Source: DASSCW01 sp036556695
GTDB lineage: Bacteria > Chloroflexota > Limnocylindria > QHBO01
Length of the DNA stretch: 11,598 nucleotides
Reading direction: 5' to 3'
NCBI GenBank assembly: GCA_036556695.1
Contig: DATBIY010000040.1
Span: forward strand, 1 to 11,598
A program made the translations under genes and the position numbers. Positions 1 through 6,222 of the stretch are shown here, in pieces. Positions within the stretch are counted from its first letter, which is position 1. Each line of letters starts with the position of its first letter. Under the pieces are notes generated by a model. It searched no databases. It was not told the origin of the DNA and saw only the letters and a program-made list of their open reading frames with translations.

Positions 1-1
1 C

Positions 2-1129
2 ATGCCCGCCGGCGAGCTGCTGGAGCTGGGCCGCGGCCGCACCGAAGATCCCGAGGCGCCGTTCGACATGACCGCCTTCGTGCTCCGTCACGCCAGCGGC
101 GCCAACGGCGTCAGCCGCCTGCACGCGGAGACCGCCACCGCTACCTGGCAGGAGATCGCCGGCTACCCCATCCGGCCCATCACCAACGGGGTGCATGTGG
201 CCACCTGGCTCGGAAGGCCGATGCGGAGGCTGTACGAGCGAGCGCTCGGCACCTTCCTGGCCGCCGACCATGACAGGCCCGAGGGGCTGGACGGCGTGTC
301 CGCCATCGGCGACGCCGATCTGTGGGCCGGCCACCAGCAGCAGAAGCGCGAGCTGACCGATTTCATCGCCGGGCGGTTGGCGCGCCAGTTCGCACGCCAC
401 GGCGAGTCACCCGACCAGCTGCGCCAGGTGGCCCACGCCCTGGATCCGAAGTCCATGATCATCGGCTTCGCCCGGCGCTTCGCGACCTACAAGCGCGCAG
501 ATCTCATCTTCCGCGACGAGGAGCGCCTGGCGCGCCTCCTCTCCGACACCGAGCGGCCGGTGCAGATCGTGATCGCCGGCAAGGCGCATCCCGCCGACCG
601 TCCCGGCCAGCGAGTCATCCAGCGCATCTTCGAGCTGTCGCGCTCGGACCGGCTGCGCAATCGGGTGTTCATCGTCGAGGACTACGACATCCGGATTGCC
701 CGCTTCCTGGTCGCCGGGGTAGACATCTGGCTGAACAACCCGCGGCGTCCGCTGGAGGCGTCCGGGACGTCCGGGATGAAGGCCGCTCTCAACGGCGTGC
801 CGAGCATCAGCATCCTGGACGGCTGGTGGGACGAGGGCTTCAACGGCACCAATGGCTGGGCCATCGGGCAGCGCGACCCCGTCGGCGACGACGAAGCCCA
901 GGACACCGCGGATGCCGAAGCTCTGTATCGGCTCCTGGAGGAGGAGGTCGTGCCGCGCTTCTACGACCGCGATGCCGAGGGTGTGCCGCGCGCGTGGACG
1001 GCCACCATGCGCGAGGCGGTGGCCGCCTCGATCTGGGACTTCAGCACCGCGCGCATGCTGATCCAGTACGTGGACGAGCTGTACCGGCCCGCGGTGGTAT
1101 CGGCTGCGGAGACCCCCGTCCCAGCCTGA
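2..1129 (+). CDS. glgP: Alpha-glucan (glycogen/maltodextrin) phosphorylase, GT35 short type, C-terminal part (5' truncated)
   Basis: Cytoplasmic enzyme that cleaves alpha-1,4-glucan ends with phosphate to give glucose-1-phosphate, using pyridoxal phosphate (PLP). The visible 375 residues carry the family's C-terminal landmarks: ITNGVH at 60-65, RFATYKR at 159-165 (the Lys-Arg pair matches the phosphate-binding pair of glycogen phosphorylases) and EASGTSGMK at 252-260, where K260 corresponds to the PLP Schiff-base lysine. The following SILDGWWDEGFNG is typical of the shorter bacterial form, usually about 700-850 residues and often with an N-terminal DUF3417 domain. The reading frame is open to the left edge, so the ATG at base 2 is probably internal and half or more of the gene lies outside. 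It ends in TGA at 1127-1129 and converges on the M23 gene. The family is near certain; glycogen versus maltodextrin preference cannot be told. Confidence 0.93.
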   Translation: MPAGELLELGRGRTEDPEAPFDMTAFVLRHASGANGVSRLHAETATATWQEIAGYPIRPITNGVHVATWLGRPMRRLYERALGTFLAADHDRPEGLDGVSAIGDADLWAGHQQQKRELTDFIAGRLARQFARHGESPDQLRQVAHALDPKSMIIGFARRFATYKRADLIFRDEERLARLLSDTERPVQIVIAGKAHPADRPGQRVIQRIFELSRSDRLRNRVFIVEDYDIRIARFLVAGVDIWLNNPRRPLEASGTSGMKAALNGVPSISILDGWWDEGFNGTNGWAIGQRDPVGDDEAQDTADAEALYRLLEEEVVPRFYDRDAEGVPRAWTATMREAVAASIWDFSTARMLIQYVDELYRPAVVSAAETPVPA

Positions 1130-1440
1130 GACCGCTGCCTCTGCGACCCGCCGCGCGACCACACGGGATTTGCAAGCTCAGCACACATCGGACACGGGGA
1201 GCCACGTTCACGTCTCCAGCGACCCCGTCCTTGCTGATCCGAGCAAAAGGCGGCAGCCAGTCGCCGATCATCTGGACCGAATGTGCCGGCAGCGGCAAAT
1301 TCGCGACGTCCCAGCCCGAGTCCTGGATGGATGTGTGCTCCACCCGTATGCCGCGCCATCGGCACCTCGGGAGGCACCATCGGCATCAGCCGCACCATGG
1401 GCACCAGCCCGCGCCATCGTCACCTCGGGAGGCAGCGAAG
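1130..1440. other. 311-base gap between convergent genes, no convincing gene
   Basis: This gap lies between the 3' ends of the phosphorylase and M23 genes. It contains a small GC-rich hairpin (TGCCG at 1284-1288, CGGCA at 1293-1297, four-base loop) without a T-run, so at best a weak terminator. It also contains a degenerate tandem repeat at 1351-1434. Open frames cross it on both strands, but none has a credible start, ribosome site and stop within the gap. One + frame through 1205-1350 shows strong G/C third-position bias (about 82% by hand count) and might be a gene remnant. Confidence 0.6.
1351..1434. repeat. Degenerate short tandem repeat downstream of the M23 gene
   Basis: A 26-base sequence at 1351-1376 recurs at 1409-1434 with a single mismatch (1362 versus 1420), a period of 58 bases. 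On the - strand the interval also reads as four imperfect units of 18-21 bases built on GGTGCCGATGGYGCGGCT: cores GGTGACGATGG, GGTGCCCATGG, GATGCCGATGG and GGTGCCGATGG. It lies just past the M23 stop codon. It could be replication-slippage debris or a structured 3' end. No function is evident. Confidence 0.6.
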
Positions 1441-2808
1441 CTAGGGCAGGTAGCCCCGTGGGTTCTCCCAGACGCCGTTGACATTCGTGGCGAAGTGCAG
1501 GTGGCAGCCGGTCGAGAAGCCGGTGGTGCCTTCATAGCCGATGACCTGGCCTGTGCCCACGATCTGGCCCGGGACCACCACGACCTGGGTGGTGATGTGC
1601 CAGTACCAGGTCTGGACGCCGCCGCCGTGGTCGATGACCACGCCAGAGCCCGGGTCAAACGGATACAGCGGCCGACCGGATGCCACCACCACGCCAGCCT
1701 TCGCGGCCACGATGGGCGTGCCGCAGCCGGCGGCCATGTCGATCCCGCCATGGAAGTGCGGATAGTAGACGTCGTTATAGGTGTACGGCGGCTCCATGGC
1801 GAAGCTGGTTGGCCCCCACTCCTGGGTGATGTGGGCCCCAACTTCCGGCCAGCGAAAGCCCTTGGATGAGAGCTGGCGCGCCTGCTTGCGCGCGGCCTCT
1901 TCGGCCAGGCGCCGCGCCTCCTCGATGGCGCGCTGCTCCGCCACCAGCGTGTGGACGAGGTTGTTGGCAGCGGCGAATGCCTTCTCGTTGGCGGCGATCT
2001 GCGCCTCGACGTTGCCCTTCGCCTCGAGCGCGGCGTTGAGGGCCCCCGCCTGCTGCTCACGTCGCTTCTCGGCCTCGGCCCGCAGCCTGGCGGCGCGCCG
2101 TTCCAGAACCTCGAGCTGGTCGCGGCGCTCGGCCAGGCGCACTCGTTCCTCACGGGCCACGTCGCGGGCGTCGGCGAGTGCGGCGCGCCCGTCCTCGAGC
2201 GTCTCCTGCTTGACCAGCAGCTCCTCGCGGATGGCGCGGATCTCGGCTGCGAGCGCCTTGTCCTGCTCGGACATGGTGACCAGGTAGCCCACCTGGTTCG
2301 ATGCCTCGTCCAGCGAGGACGAGCTGAGGATGACCTCGAGCAGGGAGACCTGGCTCTGCTCGTAGGCGGTCCGCAGGTGATCCTCCAGCAGTGCCTCGCG
2401 AGTCTCGAGCTTGGCGGTCTGCACCACGATCTCGGCTGCCACCACGGAGAGCCGGCGGTCCATGCGCTGGATGCGCGTTCGCAGGTCCTGCAGGCGAGCA
2501 ACGATGTCGTGGACGTCCAGGCGGACGGCGTGAAGCAGGCTGACCACCCGCTCGTACTGATCGGTGGCGCTGGCAAGCGCTCGTTCAGCGTCCTTGAGCT
2601 GGCGCGACAGGTTCGCGGAGGTCTCGCGCAGCTCCGCCAGCTTGGAGCGTTGAGCCGCCAGCTCGGCCTGGATGGAGGCGCGTTCGGCCTTCGCCCGTGA
2701 GATCGGGTCGGCAGCCAGGGCCTGGCTGCGTGGATCGCCGCTGACGACCATCGACGCGACCGTCACCAGGGCAACCAGCGTGACGGCCAGTCGCGATCGT
2801 CGCCTCAT
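1441..2808 (-). CDS. Secreted coiled-coil M23 (LytM-type) cell-wall endopeptidase
   Basis: Predicted exported zinc endopeptidase of family M23 that would cut peptidoglycan cross-links or stems, with an EnvC/NlpD-like layout. The 455-residue product begins with a signal peptide (MRRRSRLAV, then a hydrophobic stretch to about residue 32, with a likely AxA cleavage near SQALA). Residues of about 33-265 are Glu/Arg/Gln/Ala-rich coiled coil with a break in the middle. The LytM domain fills about 300-455 and has the full zinc set: H353-GGI-D357, then H404 in WYWH and H436-L-H438 near the end. Because these are intact it should be an active enzyme, unlike degenerate EnvC activators. The ATG at 2806-2808 is fixed by the signal peptide. 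No clear Shine-Dalgarno precedes it. A palindrome 100 bases upstream may regulate it. The YihY gene lies upstream on the same strand. Confidence 0.9.
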   Translation of the reverse strand: MRRRSRLAVTLVALVTVASMVVSGDPRSQALAADPISRAKAERASIQAELAAQRSKLAELRETSANLSRQLKDAERALASATDQYERVVSLLHAVRLDVHDIVARLQDLRTRIQRMDRRLSVVAAEIVVQTAKLETREALLEDHLRTAYEQSQVSLLEVILSSSSLDEASNQVGYLVTMSEQDKALAAEIRAIREELLVKQETLEDGRAALADARDVAREERVRLAERRDQLEVLERRAARLRAEAEKRREQQAGALNAALEAKGNVEAQIAANEKAFAAANNLVHTLVAEQRAIEEARRLAEEAARKQARQLSSKGFRWPEVGAHITQEWGPTSFAMEPPYTYNDVYYPHFHGGIDMAAGCGTPIVAAKAGVVVASGRPLYPFDPGSGVVIDHGGGVQTWYWHITTQVVVVPGQIVGTGQVIGYEGTTGFSTGCHLHFATNVNGVWENPRGYLP

Positions 2809-2868
2809 GCGCTGCTGTCCGGTGCGAGTTGCATGTGCCCAGCTGCCCTCCCGGTGATGCCATTTGCC

Positions 2869-2897
2869 ATGCTAGCCGGGCACGATGGCCGCGTGAC
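2869..2897 (-). promoter_or_regulatory. Possible promoter of the M23 gene
   Basis: On the - strand, TAGCAT (2869-2874) could serve as a -10 box, with GTCACG (2892-2897) as a weak -35 box 17 bases upstream. This would give a leader of roughly 55 bases before the ATG at 2808. A second TANNNT-like hexamer, TACATT at 2905-2910, overlaps the palindrome just upstream. Neither -35 match is good, so the placement is tentative. Confidence 0.25.
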
Positions 2898-2907
2898 GGG
2901 CTCGAAT

Positions 2908-2924
2908 GTACTACACCGTAGTAC
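2908..2924. promoter_or_regulatory. Perfect 7-3-7 palindrome, BlaI/CopY-like operator candidate
   Basis: The sequence GTACTACACCGTAGTAC is a perfect inverted repeat with 7-base arms and a 3-base centre, in the 175-base gap upstream of the M23 gene. The core TACTAC-NNN-GTAGTA matches, from memory, the dyad spacing of operators bound by BlaI/MecI/CopY-type winged-helix repressors. It is fairly AT-rich for this region and has no following T-run, which argues against a terminator. It lies 100 bases upstream of the M23 start. The regulator is not in the window. Confidence 0.55.
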
Positions 2925-2983
2925 CCAGATGCGACCATTCGGCGGGCCTGGCAACGCCCGTCGCACCTCGAAACGGCAGGCTT

Positions 2984-4030
2984 TCAGGCCCCCGGCGGGC
3001 GCCGGCGGGTGATGCGTCGCAGCGCGATGGCGGCCGCCGCGCTGCCAAGCGCCAGCAGCCAGGCGGGCGGGGAGGAGCGTTGCCTCCGATCCGCCACGGC
3101 GTGCTCGACGGCCATCGCGGCCAGCACCGGTCCGCGTTCAGCTGTCGCCCTCACCCGTGCGGCCTCTGCCTCCAGGACATAGGCACGGCACACCTCGGCC
3201 CCGAGCAGCACGATCACGCTGGCGAAGTACAGGAAGACAAGCAGCGAGATGGTGGCCGAGATCGGTCCGAAGGCACCGTCGTAGTTGGCGATGCTGGTGG
3301 CGTAATAGGTGAAGCCGACGCGCAACACCGTCCATGCCACGGTCGCCACCACGGCCCCGGGCAGGGCTTCACGCATCGTCACCCGCCGGTTCGGCACCAG
3401 CCGATAGAGCACCACGAATGCGATAAAGATCAGCACCAGCGGGGTGATGAAGCCGATGGCGCCCAGCGCCAGGTAGCCGCCCGGCACGCGATCCAGCACA
3501 TCCCCGGTGGCCGACTGCAGGATGCCGGTCAGGATGCCGATCCCAACCGATGCCACGCCCAGAACGCCGGTGATCGTCATCAGCAGCAGGCCGATGAGCT
3601 TGTCCTGCCAGAATGGCCGCGGCTCGGTCGCCGAGAACGCGCGGCCCACGCCCTGGGTGATGGCCGAGAAGATGCCCAGCGCGCCCCAGATCAGGAAGAT
3701 CAGGCCGAACAGGCTGATCCCCGCGCGCGAGGCGATGACCGAGTCGATCACGCCGCCGATGGTCTCGGCGTCGAGCGGCGAGCCGGCGCGCACCTGGTCG
3801 ACCACGAACTGGCGCGCCTGGCCCTCGCCCACGAAGAAGCTCATCACCACGATGCCCAGCACCAGCAGCTGGAAGATCGACAGGATCGAGAAGTAGGCCA
3901 TGCTGCCGGCGTACTGGAGCGCCTGGTGCTCCAGGAAGCCGCCCACCGCGCGGCGCAGCACGCGGCCCCACCTGCGCCGCTGCAGCCAGGCATCGGCTGC
4001 GGAGACAGTGCGCTTGGCCCAGTCGATCAT
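2984..4030 (-). CDS. YihY/virulence factor BrkB family inner-membrane protein
   Basis: Multi-pass membrane protein of the YihY/BrkB family (once named RNase BN in error); its molecular role is poorly defined. With the ATG at 4028-4030 it has 348 residues. Family signatures are the N-terminal QALQYAGSMAYFSILSIFQL (about 36-55), the GVGRAF segment after the second membrane helix, and the late LPGAVVATVAW and SLLVFLYFASVIVLLGAEV segments. About six hydrophobic helices are visible, near 44-67, 105-125, 145-168, 185-210, 222-242 and 255-278, followed by a charged tail that ends in a further hydrophobic stretch and an Arg-rich terminus. A start further upstream at 4099 is open, but it would overlap the divergent polymerase gene and adds unrelated residues, so the inner ATG is preferred. 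It ends in TGA, 175 bases before the M23 gene. Confidence 0.88.
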   Translation of the reverse strand: MIDWAKRTVSAADAWLQRRRWGRVLRRAVGGFLEHQALQYAGSMAYFSILSIFQLLVLGIVVMSFFVGEGQARQFVVDQVRAGSPLDAETIGGVIDSVIASRAGISLFGLIFLIWGALGIFSAITQGVGRAFSATEPRPFWQDKLIGLLLMTITGVLGVASVGIGILTGILQSATGDVLDRVPGGYLALGAIGFITPLVLIFIAFVVLYRLVPNRRVTMREALPGAVVATVAWTVLRVGFTYYATSIANYDGAFGPISATISLLVFLYFASVIVLLGAEVCRAYVLEAEAARVRATAERGPVLAAMAVEHAVADRRQRSSPPAWLLALGSAAAAIALRRITRRRPPGA

Positions 4031-4083
4031 CGGTCTGTGGTCGTTCGCAATCCGCGTGCCCGGACTCCGGTAGGCTCTAGCGC
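4031..4083. promoter_or_regulatory. Divergent promoter region of YihY and polymerase genes
   Basis: Only 53 bases separate the two divergent starts. On the + strand TAGGCT at 4071-4076 fits the TANNNT -10 pattern and ends eight bases before the ATG at 4084. That spacing suggests a leaderless or nearly leaderless polymerase transcript. No good -35 box or Shine-Dalgarno is seen on either strand. Confidence 0.35.
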
Positions 4084-5454
4084 ATGCCGAAGGACCCATC
4101 GGTTCAGCTGGAGCTCGACGGGTACGAGGTCAGCATCTCGAACCCGAACAAGGTGTACTTCCCGGACGCCGGCGTCACCAAGCAGCAGCTGGTGGACTAC
4201 TACCTGGCGGTGGCCGACGGCGCCCTGCTCGGCGTCCGCGACCGGCCGATGGCGCTCAAGCGCTTCGTCGACGGCATCACCGGCGAGGCGTTCTTCCAGA
4301 AGCGCGCGCCGAAATCGGTGCCCGACTTCGTCTCCACCGTCGAGCTGTCGTTCCCGTCGGGCCGCACCGCCGACGAGGTGGTGGTGTCGAACCGCGCCGC
4401 CCTGGCCTGGGTCGTCAATCTGGGCTGCGTCGACCTCAACCCGCACCCGGTGCGGGCCGATGACCTGGAGCATCCGGACGAGATCCGCGCCGACCTGGAT
4501 CCCGGCCCCGGCGTCCCGTGGGCTGACGTGCGGCGCGTGGCCCTGGTCGTCCGCGAGGTGTTCGCCGATCATGGGCTGACCGCCTTTCCCAAGACGTCAG
4601 GCTCGCGCGGCATCCATATCTATGCGCGCATCGAACGCCACTGGGGATTTTCCGATGTGCGCCGCGCGGCCTTGGCCATGGCGCGTGAGGTCGAGCGCCG
4701 GGCGCCATCGATCTCCACCTCCAAGTGGTGGAAGGAGGAGCGGCATGGCGTGTTCATCGACTACAACCAGAACGCCAAGGACCGCACCGTGGCCTCCGTC
4801 TATTCCGTGCGGCCAGTGCCCGCCGCCACGGTCTCGGCGCCGATGACCTGGGACGAGGTGCCGGACGCCGAGCTCGGTGACTTCACCATCTTTTCCATGC
4901 CGGACCGATATGCCCGCCTGGGCGACGTGGGCGCCGGCATCGATTCGGCCGCGGGCTCGCTTGACGCGTTGCTCGAGCTCGCCTCGCGGGACGAGGCGTC
5001 GGGGCTGGGCGACGCGCCATGGCCGCCGCATTACGCCAAGGCGGAGGGTGAGCCACCGCGCGTCCAGCCGTCGAAGCGGCGCATGGCGTGGACGCCGCCG
5101 GCGGGTGGGCGGGCCGGCGACCAGCCGCAGCAGATGCCGCCACCGCCGGCGCGGCGCGCGGACGGCACGGTGCCGCCCACCGGTCGCCGCCGGTCGAAGC
5201 ACCCGCTGATCGTCATCGGCCAGGCAAAGAAGAAGGAGGACGCGCTGGCCGGCCTGGAGCGCTGGCGCGCCCGCCACCCGGAGGCCGCGAAGCACCTGGC
5301 CGAGGACGACGTGCTGGTCGACGGCATGCGCGGCCGCTCGTCGCTGTGGTACCGGGTGCGGGTCAACCTGCGCCACGTCCCGGAGGGAGTCCGCCCGCCC
5401 GAGGAGCCGCCGGACCCGGACTACGACATCACCCAGGAGTGGTCTCGCGGCTAG
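4084..5454 (+). CDS. LigD-type polymerase/primase (PolD / Prim-PolC-like), stand-alone
   Basis: Member of the archaeo-eukaryotic primase superfamily equivalent to the polymerase domain of LigD. It would add ribo- or deoxyribonucleotides to fill gaps during DNA repair. Length is 456 residues. The catalytic acid pair is in DLDPGPG (D137 and D139), the nucleotide-binding SGSRGIHIY motif is at 172-180 (H178), and the third acid is D226 in DYNQNAKDRT. The polymerase core ends near residue 320. A Pro/Arg/Gly-rich linker (about 325-368) follows, then an extra C-terminal module (about 369-456) containing DVLVDGMRGRSSLWYRVRVN. Ligase and phosphoesterase domains of full LigD are absent, but a separate LigC-type ligase lies 2.6 kb away, as in the mycobacterial PolD1-LigC1 locus. 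No ku gene is visible. Its stop is one base from the stop of the convergent GNAT gene. Confidence 0.92.
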   Translation: MPKDPSVQLELDGYEVSISNPNKVYFPDAGVTKQQLVDYYLAVADGALLGVRDRPMALKRFVDGITGEAFFQKRAPKSVPDFVSTVELSFPSGRTADEVVVSNRAALAWVVNLGCVDLNPHPVRADDLEHPDEIRADLDPGPGVPWADVRRVALVVREVFADHGLTAFPKTSGSRGIHIYARIERHWGFSDVRRAALAMAREVERRAPSISTSKWWKEERHGVFIDYNQNAKDRTVASVYSVRPVPAATVSAPMTWDEVPDAELGDFTIFSMPDRYARLGDVGAGIDSAAGSLDALLELASRDEASGLGDAPWPPHYAKAEGEPPRVQPSKRRMAWTPPAGGRAGDQPQQMPPPPARRADGTVPPTGRRRSKHPLIVIGQAKKKEDALAGLERWRARHPEAAKHLAEDDVLVDGMRGRSSLWYRVRVNLRHVPEGVRPPEEPPDPDYDITQEWSRG

Positions 5455-5455
5455 G

Positions 5456-6043
5456 TCACTCCCCCGCCAGTCGGGCAGTCAGGCGCCGCTTCACGTCCGG
5501 CCACTCGGCGGCCAGGATCGAGAAGTACACGCTGCTGCGCATGTAGCCGTCCGGCATGCGGAACTGCTCGCGCAGCACGCCTTCACGCACGCCGCCGATC
5601 CGCGCGATCGCCGACTGCGATCGCTCGTTGCGCAGGTCGGTCTTGAGGGCCACCCGGTTCGCGCCCAGCTCGTCGAAGGCGTAGCTCAGCTGCAGCAGCT
5701 TGGCCTCGGTGTTGATGGCGGTGCGCTGATGCGAGGGCGCGACCCAGGTCCAACCGATCTCCAGTCGCCCGTGCTCCGGCGCGATGTCCAGGAAGCGTGA
5801 TGAGCCGATGGCGCGGCCGGTCCCGACGTCGACCGTCGCCCAGGAGACGTTCTCCGGCTTCATGGCGTCGGCGAGGTACTCGCGCCATGCCTCCTCCCCG
5901 CGGGAGAGGTCCACGAACAGGTAGCGGAAGGTCGCCGGGTCCTGGGCAGCGGCGGCCAGCAGGTCGTCGCGGTGGCGCTCCTCGATCGGCTCCAGGCGCA
6001 CGTGCCGACCTGAGAGGGTGACCCGTTCAGGGGCGCGCATCAT
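5456..6043 (-). CDS. GNAT acetyltransferase, RimJ/RimL-like
   Basis: Predicted acetyl-CoA-dependent N-acetyltransferase of 195 residues, the usual length for RimJ/RimL-type proteins. These acetylate protein N-termini, amino acids or small amines; the substrate here is unknown. Family features are LSGRHVRLEPIEERHRDDL near the N-terminus, the IGSSRFLDI strand, EIGWTWVAPSHQRTAINTEAK (conserved core with the acetyl-CoA loop, Q-R-T-A-I-N instead of the classical Q/R-x-x-G-x-G/A), then VALKTDLRNERSQSAIARIG and SVYFSILAAEWPDV at the end. Two ATG codons lie in tandem (6043 and 6040); the first is listed. An AGGA is 14 bases upstream, too far to be convincing. It lies downstream of DUF885 and the small ORF on the same strand and could be co-transcribed with them. 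It converges on the polymerase gene with one base between stops. Confidence 0.88.
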   Translation of the reverse strand: MMRAPERVTLSGRHVRLEPIEERHRDDLLAAAAQDPATFRYLFVDLSRGEEAWREYLADAMKPENVSWATVDVGTGRAIGSSRFLDIAPEHGRLEIGWTWVAPSHQRTAINTEAKLLQLSYAFDELGANRVALKTDLRNERSQSAIARIGGVREGVLREQFRMPDGYMRSSVYFSILAAEWPDVKRRLTARLAGE

Positions 6044-6093
6044 CGTCGTCTCGTGTCCTAAGAACCGGCAGGTTCATCTCAGGGCGTCACCGT

Positions 6094-6189
6094 TCACATT
6101 CCAAGGCTGATCTGGATGCTGTAGCAGGTCCACAGCCCGCACCAGGCCCCGTACCAGCCCGATTCTCGCGCGCGGTGCGCACCCCACAT
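6094..6189 (-). CDS. Possible small protein, 31 residues, Trp/Tyr/Cys-rich
   Basis: A short frame between DUF885 and the GNAT gene, on the same strand, from ATG (6187-6189) to TGA (6094-6096). The predicted 31-mer contains four Trp, two Tyr and two Cys; the core is SGWYGAWCGLWTCYSIQI and the ending is SLGM. Third positions are G or C in 26 of 31 codons (about 84%), like neighbouring genes, against about 41% and 67% in the two other frames of this strand. No Shine-Dalgarno is seen, but neighbouring genes lack one as well. A perfect 7-bp stem ends four bases before the ATG. I do not recognise a family. It could be a structural or membrane-associated micro-peptide, a modified-peptide precursor, or chance. 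Confidence 0.4.
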   Translation of the reverse strand: MWGAHRARESGWYGAWCGLWTCYSIQISLGM

Positions 6190-6193
6190 GAAT

Positions 6194-6221
6194 CTGCCGC
6201 CAGCGCGGGCACCCGCGGCAG
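6194..6221 (-). terminator. GC-rich hairpin just after the DUF885 stop (terminator or 5' structure)
   Basis: CTGCCGC (6194-6200) and GCGGCAG (6215-6221) form a perfect 7-bp stem around a 14-base loop, which can itself fold partly as an alternative CGCGG/CCGCG pairing. It begins one base past the DUF885 stop codon and ends four bases before the ATG of the small ORF. There is no T-run after it on the - strand (ATTCATG follows), so it is a weak intrinsic terminator. It could also stabilise the 3' end or control translation of the small ORF. Confidence 0.4.
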
Positions 6222-6222
6222 C

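Noticed and set aside
1041..1343. A 100-residue - strand ORF with a plausible-looking N-terminal half
   Set aside because: It overlaps the phosphorylase 3' end, has a GTG start without a ribosome site, its C-terminal half is a compositional shadow, and third-position bias (about 75%) is weaker than another frame over the same bases.
322..1869. A 515-residue + strand open frame
   Set aside because: It is a shadow of the phosphorylase in another frame and then antisense to the M23 gene. It is Arg/His/Pro-rich with no family motif; long spurious frames are common at this GC content.
2906..4579. A 557-residue + strand open frame antisense to the YihY gene
   Set aside because: The opposite strand encodes a clear membrane protein; the peptide here is low-complexity Arg/His/Gln and continues out of frame into the polymerase gene.
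6044..6222. tRNA or known riboswitch between GNAT and DUF885
   Set aside because: No cloverleaf, no T-loop consensus and no recognisable riboswitch core; only the 7-bp hairpin is present.
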